NCBI GenBank assembly: GCA_014529385.2
Contig: CM043963.1
Coordinates: 150,344,107-150,408,106, forward strand
DNA from: Adiantum capillus-veneris
Taxonomy: Eukaryota; Streptophyta; Polypodiopsida; Polypodiales; Pteridaceae
DNA length: 64,000 nt
Direction of reading: 5' to 3'
Below, piece by piece: positions 47,149 to 57,600 of the stretch; positions within the stretch are counted from its first letter, which is position 1; each line of letters starts with the position of its first letter. The notes below the pieces were generated by a model. That model was given only the letters and a program-made list of their open reading frames with translations, searched no databases and was not told where the DNA came from. Made by a program: the position numbers and the translations under genes.

Positions 47149-48729
47149 ATGGCTGACAACAACAACACATATGTGTTCAAGATGTTTGCTGCTGAGGACA
47201 GGTTGGATGGGGACAACTACCCTATGTGGGCTTATATGATGAAACATTTTCTTGTGTCAAAGGGTGTCTGGAACATTGTGCAGGGCATTGATCTACGTCC
47301 TGGTTCTGAGGATGTACGCGATGTTGAGGATGTTGCAGGTCTTGTTGCAAGGATTGCAGCTGTTAGAGTTGTTTTGCCTACGGCAGAACAAGCTCGTTGG
47401 GTTGTTAAGGATGCGCAGGCTCATGCATTGATTGCATTGTCTGTGAAGCGCACCATTATTCCTCACATCCGTTCAGCAAAATCTGCAAAACAGGCTTGGG
47501 ATATTTTAGAAGGTCTTTATGCAAGCCGCAATGAGGCTAAAATTTCTTTGCTGCGTAAAGAGCTAGAGTCGAAGATTATGCATGAGGAAGATGATATGGA
47601 CACTTTCCTTGCTAGTGTCAAGGATATCAATGAGCAGCTTATTTCTGTAGGTGAAGTCATTTCAGACAGTTCCCTTGTGCAGACTGTTCTTGATGCCTTA
47701 CCAGATTCCTACCAGACCTTTGCTAGTACTTGGAGACTGATGACCCAAGGAAATCCTAAAGTTGTCAAGTTTGATGCATTATGCACATTACTGTTGCAAG
47801 AGTCACTTTCTAGAAAAAATAGGACTAGGCAGTGTGCAGTTGAACAGGCTTTTATTGCTTCTCAAAGAAAGGGTGGTAACAGTAATGCAGCCACGTCTTA
47901 TGGTTCTGCTGCGAGTGGCAAAAATTATGTTCCTAATGCTTCTGCTGGCAGTACTTCGTCTGGTAATTCTGGTGATAAGGGCAAAAAGAAGATGCGTTGC
48001 CATTATTGTAAAGCCAATGATCACTTGATCAAGTCGTGTCCTAAGTTGAAGGCCAAAGAGGCTAAGAAGAAAGAGGGTGGTTCCACTGCAAATGTTGGTT
48101 CCATTACAAATGCAGCCATTGTTGAGTCTTCTGTGAAAGGAGATTGTGTTGCTGATGTTGATGCAGAATGGGCTTTTAGCGCAGAGTGCACTTACAATCC
48201 TGCTGTCCATGATGCATGCTTGTCAGTTGCTGCAGATTCACATGTGTGGTATTTCGACAGTGGTGCTACAAAGCACATTACCTCACATCGTGAATTTTTT
48301 ATCTCTCTCGAGTCTGTCCCTCATGGGAATTCAGCCACTTGTGCCAACAATGCCTCTTATCCAGTTCAGGGAGTTGGAAAGATTGTGATTACTGCTGCTA
48401 ATGGCAGTTCTTTCACACTTGTTGATGCACGTTATGTACCTGGGATCAAGAAGAATCTCTTGTCTGTATCTGCACTTGCTATACTTGGACTTGTAGTCAA
48501 ATTTGTGGATGACAGACGTACAGTTCATGATCTCAGTTTTGGTGATGAAATTGTTGCATCTAGCCTTTTGTGCCGTGGGCTGTATAAGCTCACTTTGTAT
48601 GACAAGTGTGGACAAAATTTTGCAAATGCTGTTGCAGATTCAAGGGCTATTTCAGATGCAAAACTTTGGCATACACATTTTGGTCATCTGAATTTTGCCA
48701 GTTTGCTGCGTTTGCAAAAATCTGACTAG
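47149..48729 (+). CDS. Ty1/copia gag-protease with truncated pre-integrase domain
   Basis: This is the best-preserved gene in the window. I start it at the ATG at 47149 (M-A-D-N-N-N), because the 20 codons upstream are leader-like. Domains in order: copia gag (L-D-G-D-N-Y-P-M-W near residue 16; Q-A-W-D-I-L-E near 120; L-D-A-L-P-D-S-Y near 180); zinc knuckle C-H-Y-C-K-A-N-D-H-L-I-K-S-C (about residue 283); protease W-Y-F-D-S-G-A-T-K-H (about 365) with Y-V-P-G-I-K-K-N-L-L-S-V-S; pre-integrase L-W-H-T-H-F-G-H-L-N. All 526 codons are open. It stops at a junction, right after the H-x-x-H region, so integrase, RT and RNase H are missing. It could make capsid and protease only. The long open frame suggests recent insertion. 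Confidence 0.9.
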   Translation: MADNNNTYVFKMFAAEDRLDGDNYPMWAYMMKHFLVSKGVWNIVQGIDLRPGSEDVRDVEDVAGLVARIAAVRVVLPTAEQARWVVKDAQAHALIALSVKRTIIPHIRSAKSAKQAWDILEGLYASRNEAKISLLRKELESKIMHEEDDMDTFLASVKDINEQLISVGEVISDSSLVQTVLDALPDSYQTFASTWRLMTQGNPKVVKFDALCTLLLQESLSRKNRTRQCAVEQAFIASQRKGGNSNAATSYGSAASGKNYVPNASAGSTSSGNSGDKGKKKMRCHYCKANDHLIKSCPKLKAKEAKKKEGGSTANVGSITNAAIVESSVKGDCVADVDAEWAFSAECTYNPAVHDACLSVAADSHVWYFDSGATKHITSHREFFISLESVPHGNSATCANNASYPVQGVGKIVITAANGSSFTLVDARYVPGIKKNLLSVSALAILGLVVKFVDDRRTVHDLSFGDEIVASSLLCRGLYKLTLYDKCGQNFANAVADSRAISDAKLWHTHFGHLNFASLLRLQKSD

Positions 48730-49405
48730 AAAACGTGCTAAACCACTCACGATGCGATGTGACATGGAAAGTAGCATCTGAATCTAGTAACCAATGTGAA
48801 GACAATGTGCAATCCGATATGCAATCCGTAGACATAAGATCGTCTGAAGACAAGCTAGATGTAAATGTGACATCACCGTCACAAGCATACTCAGTAACCA
48901 CCGTACTGATCTCACTAGCATCTGTCATGCCCAAATCTGCATCACGCATCTGTCGCCTCCGTTTTCTCAAACGCCTGAAACATCGACGCCTAATGTACCC
49001 TCTATGTCCACAATGCCAACATGTCAAGTCTCTATGCCGTCGAGACTTGCGTGTGGGATCAATCTCTCCCATGGACATAGAAGTGGGACTAGACTTCCCT
49101 GTAGACATGGATGTCGCGTACATAGCATGTAAACTCTGCCATAAAGCATGAGTTGTAGTCTCCCTCGAGACCTGCCAGTAAACAGACTCAACCAGATGCA
49201 AACAAATCGTACACATTGCTAACTCATCAAGATCCTGCCAATCATCATCACGCATAGACTTGGGCTTCGCCGATAAACCATGCAAGGGTTTATCCTGCCC
49301 CAAATCCGCCAATGCAACAAGCATATGTTCCTTCCAAGCAACAAAATCTACACCATCAAACTGTGTCAGACCATAACGCTGGAAGTCAAATGAAAAATCA
49401 GCCAT
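48726..49405 (-). pseudogene. Second copia gag-protease, minus strand, truncated
   Basis: From M-A-D-F-S-F (ATG at 49405-49403) the minus strand encodes F-D-G-V-D-F-V-A-W-K-E-H-M (gag), A-L-W-Q-S-L-H-A-M-Y (gag), C-W-H-C-G-H-R-G-Y-I-R-R-R-C (complete zinc knuckle) and W-L-L-D-S-D-A-T-F-H-V-T (protease, with D-S-G changed to D-S-D). Basic residues surround the knuckle. True coding ends at about 48728; beyond that the frame is antisense to the plus-strand copia. The Gly-to-Asp change in the active site probably inactivates the protease. Two-thirds of the element (integrase, RT, RNase H, 3' LTR) is absent. Confidence 0.85.
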
Positions 49406-50570
49406 AATGCTCGCAAAAGAGCAACCAACAATGAGTAGCAAATGTCAACCAAATCAGCCCTAAACTGGCTCGAATCGCATCAACAAAAGTATGCAAATAT
49501 GGCTGCAAATCAACCCCACACTACCAACCGTAGCGCATAAAGAATCAGTCCAAAAATTCTCCAAGAAGTTATGACTTGTTCGATCTGAAGATCACCTGCA
49601 CACACGCCGTCATAGAGCATAGATCTGTGAGCTAATCACCAAACCCAGACTGTGCGGTATGGATGCATACACACGCACAAATCTCCCACCTGCAGAGAAC
49701 ACCGCACGCAAATGCTGAGTGCAACCCGCAATCTCTACCTAGATCGCATAAATGATGCGCATAAAACTCCTTGGAAAATTTCGCCAGAGTTTCGTCAGTA
49801 AAACGGTCACAAAACCAGTAACCAAACTGACTGCACGCTCAAAACCATGAGCAACAAAAGCGCATCAAACCGCACTCCAAATGCATGCACCAATCTCCAC
49901 ACTTTGCATACATCATTGCAAACACCTGCAAATCTAGTGCACAAATATCTTCTCTACCTGTGACTGCCAAAAAACATGCTCGAGACATACATTGCCGAGC
50001 TCAAAATGCAATCACATTAGTCTCCCTGAGCATCAAACCACATAAGGCATACATCGTATCCTCCCACCTGTGAGGAAACTTGCAGCAAATATCACTCTCA
50101 CATCTGAGAGCAAACTATGTGTGGAATCCTCGACACACAATAAACAACTGCTGCTGCAGAAAATTCAGCGTTCAGAATTTTAAAATTTTGATATGACGAG
50201 CGCGTCTGGAGCGTGCCAAAACCCCAGGGTAGACTCTTGGATCACATGTATCCGAGTCCGGGTGTGAAAGCTATGCCAAAAACCTCCGTTTCGACCCAAA
50301 AACGCAGCATAAATTGCCAAAAGAGGGCTGAAAAATGCAGCTCCTCAACCGTAGCTCGAATGAGGTTTCTGATGGCTCGAATGGCTTCGAAAGGGGGGTA
50401 AAACGTCAAGACACCTGCTGGAAACGCTCTCGGACAGTTGAATTTTCTGATGCCGAAGTCGAAACCCTATTTGCACTCTTGAAAGTGCGCGCGCGGACGC
50501 GATTTCAGGAATGAAACTGGCTGTCCGCTATCGTCGTGACTGTGCACACACGCGCTCCCTCCACACCTAC
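49406..50570 (-). other. Long leader of the minus-strand copia
   Basis: About 1.17 kb separates the primer-binding site from the gag start. No convincing gene is in it. It is richer in GC than the neighbouring DNA and contains many ATGC-type words. Copia leaders are usually shorter. Confidence 0.5.
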
Positions 50571-50582
50571 GCTCTGATACCA
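50571..50582 (-). promoter_or_regulatory. tRNA-iMet primer-binding site, minus strand
   Basis: TGGTATCAGAGC on the minus strand is an exact match to the initiator Met tRNA complement, two bases after the LTR end. Confidence 0.9.
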
Positions 50583-50584
50583 AT

Positions 50585-50770
50585 TGAAGGGGATCGGGGA
50601 GCACCACAAACGGAGAGTGAGAGAGAGAGAGAAGGAGACAGACACGATGTGGGTGGGGAGACTCAAAGAGTGAGCAGCCCCCTATACACTTATGCTATGT
50701 ATAAGGTATACAAGTCAGTGGGCGCCCAGACTCTGGGCGGCCGGGCAAGGCACAGGCGCCTATACCCCAA

Positions 50771-50772
<2 letters not shown>
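50585..50772 (-). mobile_element. 5' LTR of the minus-strand copia, 188 bp
   Basis: On the minus strand the LTR starts TGTTGGGGTATAGGCGCC and ends CGATCCCCTTCA. It contains a possible TATA (CTTATACATAG). The short length is within the copia range. Its outer end abuts (CT)n and the next LTR at 50773. Confidence 0.8.
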
Positions 50773-50811
<39 letters not shown>

Positions 50812-51041
50812 GTGTGAGGTGCAAAGTGCAAGAGCTCCATCTCCTTCTCCAAGCTTGTTGAGAAGTTGAGAGCTCTACACCAACACTCTTGGCTATGGAA
50901 TGAAAATCCAACCAAGAGCCATACTTCAATGCTTAAGCTTTCCATCATCATTATTATGCTATTATGCTAGTCTCATGAAAATGTTCACTCTAATTCTCTT
51001 AATTTCGCTATTCTCAAAGTTCATAGGCCATTTTCATTACA
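50773..51041 (+). mobile_element. 5' LTR end of plus-strand gypsy (family B)
   Basis: It starts with a (TC)n tract (50773-50808), then sequence matching 26290-26500, and ends CATTACA before a primer-binding site. The LTR start is missing: the copia LTR directly adjoins it at 50772, so one element cut or inserted into the other. Confidence 0.65.
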
Positions 51042-51042
51042 A

Positions 51043-51054
51043 TAGTATCTGATC
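51043..51054 (+). promoter_or_regulatory. Degenerate iMet primer-binding site
   Basis: TAGTATCTGATC matches TGGTATCAGAGC at nine of 12 positions and lies one base after the LTR end. Confidence 0.55.
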
Positions 51055-51437
51055 TATTGGTTTGTCTTTTCTTGCTTAAGAAGAGAGGTCCTTAAGTTGT
51101 CCATGCAAGGTTGGAAGTTCTCATTGCAATAGGGTAAGTGTGATAGGGATCTATTATTTTGGTTGAGAAGGACTTAGTTCGAGGTACACCATTGGGATCT
51201 ATAGTCTTAATAATGGAGTCTCTCGGGGCTTGCCTTTGGCTTAACCATTATTGAGCTACGAGCAAGGTCAACATGAACCATAATCAACCGAGCAATGTTA
51301 GACCCTCTCCACTAGTCTTTGCAATCAACAGACTCTAAACATGGGTGTGGCTGCTTGAGAACTAATTTTCAAGGATAGCAGGTAAGGTTTTTGAAGGTAT
51401 CAAAGCACAAAGTAATCTATACATAAGTTTAATTAGC
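51055..51437 (+). other. Gypsy leader
   Basis: Non-coding stretch between primer-binding site and gag ATG. Nothing else seen. Confidence 0.5.
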
Positions 51438-52755
51438 ATGGCTGACAATAACCAAGAGAGTAGAATAAAAGTTGATAACTTTGATTTTGCACATGAAGGT
51501 GCTAATGATGATGCCCCCATGTTTGTTAATTACCTTGTTACTAGGTTGCAACAAGCTATGGGCAACCCTACTTTGCAAGCCGAAGTTACTCAACAACTTT
51601 GTGCTTAAGGGATTTCCCTTCCTCTCCAAGAGGAGAGAGAGCTTAGGAGGCCTCTTGATGAGACTCCCAAATAAGAGACTCTCTCATAAGAGAGGAGGAA
51701 TCCAAAGAACGAGAAAGAAGCAAATCCCTAAGTTCCTTTGAAGATGTGGCTCCACGAAGACGGTGGTCTAGACGATCACCAACTCCTCCCAAGAGGAAAT
51801 GGTCAACCCATAGTCCTTCTCCTCCTCACTCCAAAAGGGAAGAGAGGAAACAAAGGAAGAAAAAGGCAAGAAAGAGGTTACCCTCCTCTCCTTTTTCTTC
51901 ACCTTCCTCCTTCCGATGAAAGCAGTAGATATTCTCCTAGAGAATAGAAGAGGAGAGGACATCGCAAATACTACCTTGCATGGAGAAGGTCACAAAAGCT
52001 CAATAGATTCAAAGAGGGAGGAAAGAGTATCTCTTTTCTCACCTATGATGGCACCTTTGGTGCTACCGACAAAGTATTGGCCTTCATCTAGCAATTTGAT
52101 GCGGTCTTTGGAGACAAGTTCTTCACAGAGTTCTTGAAGCTATGTCATGTAGCTATGCACTTCCAAAAATCTGCTCGTCAATGGTGGGCTAGCCTTCGTG
52201 GTAATGGCGAATCCCCAAAGACATGGAAAACTCTATGAGTTTCCATCATGAAGCAATTCCTTGCAAGCGATGCAAAGGACAAAGTGCTTACCAAATGGAG
52301 GAGTTTGAATTTGTTCTCCAACGAGTCTATCCACAAATATGTGGACAAGTTTTGGGATTTAAATCTTAAGGCTAATGTATTTCAAAAGATAGCCTTTGCC
52401 AAGCAAAAGAAACAATTTTGTGTGGGATTTCCTAAAGAAATAGCCGAGTATGTCAACTCTCAAAATCCTGGTTCTATCACCGAAGTAATCCACCACACTA
52501 CGGTTGCTTCGTGACATTAATTTCCAACAAGGGGCTAAAAGGAATGCCAAGCCCATCGAAAGCAAAGACAAAAATAATGCAAAGGGGAAAAAAATGCCCA
52601 AAACTCTTTCCAAGGCAATTCCAACAACAACAATTAGTCCAAGGAGAAGGGAGTTTACAGAGGTAAAAATAAACTCTCTCCTGAAGAGCTAGAAGCTTTT
52701 TGTAAGAACCAAAAATGTTTTAAGTGTGGGGAGCAAGGACATGGCTATCGTTCTT
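51438..52755 (+). pseudogene. Gypsy gag
   Basis: It starts M-A-D-N-N-Q-E-S at 51438, and the frame stops after 56 codons. From about 51990 the coding signal returns: D-K-V-L-A-F-I-Q-Q-F-D-A-V-F-G, then A-R-Q-W-W-A-S-L-R-G, the core of the Retrotrans_gag capsid domain. After a TGA (Trp expected) it goes on in the frame 52248-52514 (K-W-R-S-L; Y-V-D-K-F-W-D-L). The nucleocapsid knuckle C-F-K-C-G-E-Q-G-H-G-Y-R-S-C is at about 52717-52758. Several frameshifts and stops make it non-functional. Confidence 0.85.
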
Positions 52756-52869
52756 GCCCCAAAAGAAATGCCTGCAATGAGACTCCTAGAGCTTCCATGG
52801 TCGAAGGTCCAAAAGAGGATTCTCATCACAAAGGATCACCTCTCTCCTATGCTTGGGGAAAGGTAAGGG

Positions 52870-53260
52870 AGCATGATGCCTTCATCTTGTTTGACCTAGA
52901 TCTACTCAAAACTTCATATCAACGGAGTTGGCCACTAAGTTGGGCATTCAAGATTTTGAGATGGGAGATATTGTAACTGCCGATTGAGCTTTCAAGGGAC
53001 AGCAAGCCTCCGTTACTCCCTTGATTGGAAAGTTGAGGCTTCATGTCCAAATCTACGTTGACAAAGAAGACGTTTTCATCTCCACTCTCCAACATGAGGA
53101 TGTTATCCTAGGGGCACCATGGTTCAACTGCATGGCTGCCAACATGAAGTTCCTTGAAAGGAGAGTCTACTTCACCTATAGGCAAAAGAGCATGTACATA
53201 GATGCTAATAAGTCCAGTCATACTATACCACTTGTAAAGTCACCTGCTTTTGATAAGTCA
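52870..53260 (+). pseudogene. Gypsy retropepsin-like protease
   Basis: Near 52900-52960 a broken frame gives F-D-L-D followed by S-T-Q-N-F-I-S-T-E-L-A-T-K-L-G-I. This resembles the D-[ST]-G-[AS]-T-x-N-F-I-S motif of RVP_2-type proteases of plant gypsy elements. Then, after a TGA, the frame from 53021 gives V-I-L-G-A-P-W-F, the second protease motif. The catalytic Asp-Ser/Thr-Gly is not intact. Confidence 0.7.
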
Positions 53261-54180
53261 ATGAAAAGCTCAGTTTCCGCGTACATGATTTTTATCAAAG
53301 AGTCTCTAAATGATGCTAATGTTTTAACAAAGCAAAGTGTTAGGAATCAAAAAGAATTAGACTTGTCTAATTTTCGAAATAGATTCCAAGATGTGTTTAT
53401 CGATGATATCCCTATGGACTTACCTCCAAAACCGGGGGATGCTGACCATCGAATTGAGCTCCTACCAAGAAGCTCATCGCCTAACAAGCCTCCTTATCAA
53501 GTTTCCCAAGCTCAACAAGAGGAGATCATGAGGCAAGTACAAGAATTGGTACACAAAGTGATGGTGAGGCCTAGCTCCTCTCCCTTTTTTTCTCCAGTCC
53601 TTTTAGTGCAAAAAAAAGATGGTACATACCGCATGTGTGGACTATCGAGAGCTAAACCATATCACTATCAAAAATAGATTTTCCGTACAACGGGTAGAAG
53701 GTCTGTTTGATAAGCTACAAGGTTCAACCTACTTCAATAGGATTGACCTTAAAAGTGGCTATCATCAAATAAGGATAGTGAAAGAATATATCCTAAAGAC
53801 TGCGTTCCGTACAACGTTTGGTCTTTATGAATATCTAGTCATGCCCCTGCCACATTCAATCGCTTGATGGAGAAAATATTTAGACCCTATCGCAAGTTCA
53901 ATAGAGTGCTCTTTGATGATATCATCATCTACTTCAAGTCCTTGGAGGAGCACAAGCAATATTTCCAGGTGATTTTTCAAGCTTTGAGCGAGAACAAGCT
54001 TTTTCTCAATCAACAGAAGAGTGAATTTTTCCTTCAAGAGATTCAATACTTAGGTCATACTATCTGTCAAGATGGTATCTATATGGATCCATGAAAGTTG
54101 GAGGTAATAAAAGCATGGCCTAATCCAAGGAATCTACATGAGCTAAGAAGCTTGTTGTTGGATCACTGCTGGCATGCTAA
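53261..54180 (+). pseudogene. Gypsy reverse transcriptase, broken
   Basis: The frame 53021-53677 includes D-H-R-I-E-L-L-P and S-S-S-P-F-F-S-P-V-L-L-V-Q-K-K-D-G-T-Y-R-M. A frameshift near 53636 leads to V-D-Y-R-E-L-N, F-N-R-I-D-L-K-S-G-Y-H-Q-I-R and T-T-F-G-L-Y-E-Y-L-V-M-P. A short deletion removes the usual F-G-L-x-N-A part, and P-A-T-F-N-R-L-M and the catalytic L-F-D-D-I-I-I-Y follow (frame 53864-54094). Q-Y-L-G-H-T-I marks the thumb. The sequence loses similarity at about 54180, so RNase H and integrase are missing. Confidence 0.88.
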
Positions 54181-54620
54181 CTAAATCTCATCACTGGCAC
54201 AAGGTTGGGCGAGAAACACAACATGAAAGATGAGTCCTGCTTTTCCTATGCAGACCACCACCATCAATGGTGGTTGGTTTCTCATCTTGCCCGGCCTTAG
54301 GGTAATTGTACAAAAATGTTTTAGGAAACGTGCCCACGGGAAACTCCCCGAACTTCGACCCAACGTTGGCCACAAAGCCGAAGAGAAAATGGGGAGAAAA
54401 CACACAATGCATGGGCCATGCAAGGTGTACAACGTGCAAAGGTGTGCAAGGTGCAATAGGAGGAGGATTGCAAGGGCTTTGGCATGGCGGACAATCTTGC
54501 AAAGAAAACCAGGCAGCCGGCATTATGCCAACAACATATTTGAGAAGAGAACAAAGGATGTATCCTAGAAGATTTCAAGGTTCAAGCAAAATATCATTAG
54601 GAACAATTGGAAAAAAAAAT
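54181..54620. other. Distinct block after the gypsy break, function unknown
   Basis: Sequence composition changes here (more GC, repeated AAGGTGTGCAAGGTGCAA-like words). Open frames exist on both strands but none has a recognisable motif. It may be part of another repeat. Confidence 0.3.
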
Positions 54621-57600
54621 TGAACTTGACAACCCAGTGTCAGCGAGTCGGATCTGACCATTTTTCAAGGGTGATTGACAACAGATGCATGTAAGTAATT
54701 ATTGTGCAATTCAGCTCTTGGCAACATTCAACACAAGCAAACCACCCAAGGGGTGCTCCAAATTCCAATACCAAGGGTGGAAATTCAAGAAAAAACGGTA
54801 CACAAGTTATAATTTCAATTTCACTTTGGTTATGGATTCATTTGCTTTTTGTTTTTCTTCGTGAATTCACCTTATTTTTGAATTTGAATGGCAACTTTAG
54901 TATTGTTTAGCACCCAAGGGGTATGTCTAAGCTTGTTGGGCATGGTTTGATGGTCATCATAGCAAGGTTGTTATTTGACTTAGCAACCTCCATTGATCTG
55001 CATGAATTTGTGAGCATGTATGATTGTTAAATTTTTTATTGCACATGCATATCAGTTAGCTATCTGCGATATTCTTGAAATTTACAAACTTTATTTTCTA
55101 CATTCCATGATGCATCATTATTTCGAAGTTTGTAAAGCATTTAAGGCTAGCCATCTTGCAGAATTTGTAACAGCAGGGTTGTGCATTTCTTATGAAGCAT
55201 ATTCACCAAATGGAGGAAGAGTTGGGCCTAGTGTTCTAAAATAATGTCAAGGACAGTATTGTTCACTTTTCACCACATATAGTGAGGAAGTGTGAGTAGA
55301 ATAACTTTCTACAAGGAATTCTAGGAAATTACAAATTATTTGAAATAGAGTTTCACAGGGCAAGTTGCCAAAAACTCTGCTTCAATTACTTGGGACCACA
55401 CTAGTGAAACCCTTATCCATACGAAAGGCATAACGATGATTCACGCAAGGTGGTAGCCAAGTTAAATTTATTTGTGCACTTTTTAAATCTTGCAAAATTT
55501 TCTACAATGCCAAACTGACAAGCAAATGTTGCTTTGGTCAGGTAGAGTTTGGCAGTTTGATGACCTTTGATAGCTAAGCTTCAGGAGCTATCTCTTTTAA
55601 TATCAGGAAATCTCATGATTCTCAATAAGTTGCATGATTAGGCAAGGCCATTCCTCTATGAAAGATCGACAATGTCGATTCTCTTTGCTTTGACATTTGT
55701 ATGTCACTCAAAGAACCCGTTAACTAAGAGTAATCAGGTTCTGTTCTTCTAATCTCCTAGATGACCTTATGCGAAGCAAGGCTTCACTTTAGGACATATT
55801 GCCTAAATGCTTCCAAAGTTTGGAATATGCTATTAGCATACGAACTTGGGAAAATTTAGCAACATGTCTCAGTTTTTATTGGATGTTAGTATGAACCAAG
55901 CCACAAGGGCATACTAAGTACATCCAATAGTACTAACTTTCTTCGCTACGAGCCACATTCAAGTGCAAGTAACCACTCTCCGAGGGGTGATAAGGTTAGC
56001 TAATTTCAAGTTCTAATTTTTTTCTTTCTTTAACATTTCATTTGAAAAATATTTCTCTGTTGTGCAAAGAAAAGTGCTTTTCCATACTTATTACAAAGCA
56101 AGGCTTCTATTTTGTGCCACAATATTATCCATTGATTTAGGATCAACGATACTGGCACACATGTTTGGAAATAAGAGGATATAAGCTCATAGTTATGGTT
56201 TTCAATGACCAACTATGATGTATCCATGCCAATACACATTGTGCAAGGCACGTAGGGCATCTACTCAAAGTGTGGAGACCATCGTTGAAGCAAAGGGCTT
56301 ATCACACTATTTTTCTTATATACATGCATGGCATGTCAATATTGTGGACTCATTCCACTAAAGCATGGTTTACTCTTCTTCTATAACATCAAAAGGAGTT
56401 GAGAGAGGCTAGTATGGTTGCTTGTGATCATTGTATAACTAAAACGGCGGGCAATTTTTGTATACACGGTGCTAGCATTACAAATGATGCTTTTTTGTGG
56501 ATAGAAAGTAGGCATGTCAAGCAAGTAATTTGTAGGATGACATGAATAGACTTAGAGAGCCTCAACGTAGGTGATCTCTTGTTTGAACACCCAAGGCACT
56601 TTAGTAGGACTACCTTATTTGGGGTGTTGAAATTTTTTCTCTTCTTTTGATCAGTTCTTTTGATGGAGAGAATGATTTCTTCACGATCAAGTTGTAAATA
56701 AGATTCCAACTTTGAGATTATCTATGCCTAGTTGTAGCACTGAGTGTGGTTCTAGAAGTGGTAATTTCAAGGGTATGACCTAGATACTATATTCACTCCA
56801 TAGGTGTTGAGGGTCACAATATGATCTCATCACAGTTGTACTTTCAAGCAAATAAGTTCATAATCTACCAAGGGGTAGTGAGAAAGTTCAACCTCCCAAG
56901 TTGATTCCAAGCACTCTTAGGCACGATAGACTGTGTTGGTTATTGTTGACTGTTATTTGAATAGTTTCCATATAGAGTTCAACCAAGGGTTTTCACATCC
57001 TATATTTTAACCAAGGGGTTTGGATTGCACAAGCAACACCCAAGGTTACTAGTTTGTACAAATTGGTTTTCACTAATCTTTCAATTAGTGTTCCTAGGCC
57101 TTTCGAGGTGGGAGATTTGGTTGGGTGCATTTGACTATGGGTAAGTGAACACTATGTTCAACCTTCATGTACACATGTGATTTGGTTTCATTCCATTTTT
57201 TAATATAATTTTCTTGAATTTTCTATTTAGGATGTGTTAGCTTAAATGCTTTCATCCATTTTTCTCTTCAGAGACATGACAATGTCATGTAGGAGCAAAG
57301 TATTTTGGTGCATAGTATCCGAAATACATATCTACATTATGCAGTTGTGGACCTTCTTGCCGGGTTTTGTTGGCACATGTTGTCATAAGAGGAGCAACAT
57401 GGCCTAGGGACTCATGGAGTTAGGTTTAGCCAAGTGTGGAGCAAGCTTTATGAGGGTCCTCTCACTCATGTCACTGAGTGTTTACAGTTAACTCCACACA
57501 TAAGTACCTCTTGTACTTGATGGATGTTATTTTTTTGGACATCCTTATATGAGACATATTCCACATGTGGATAATATGAGTCTCTAGGACACCTCCTATT

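Noticed and set aside
47803-48210. Minus-strand 135-codon frame
   Set aside because: Antisense shadow of the copia gag-protease ORF.
54181-54620. Overlapping frames on both strands as a new gene
   Set aside because: Frames on both strands are open for similar lengths with no motif, as expected from stop-poor composition.
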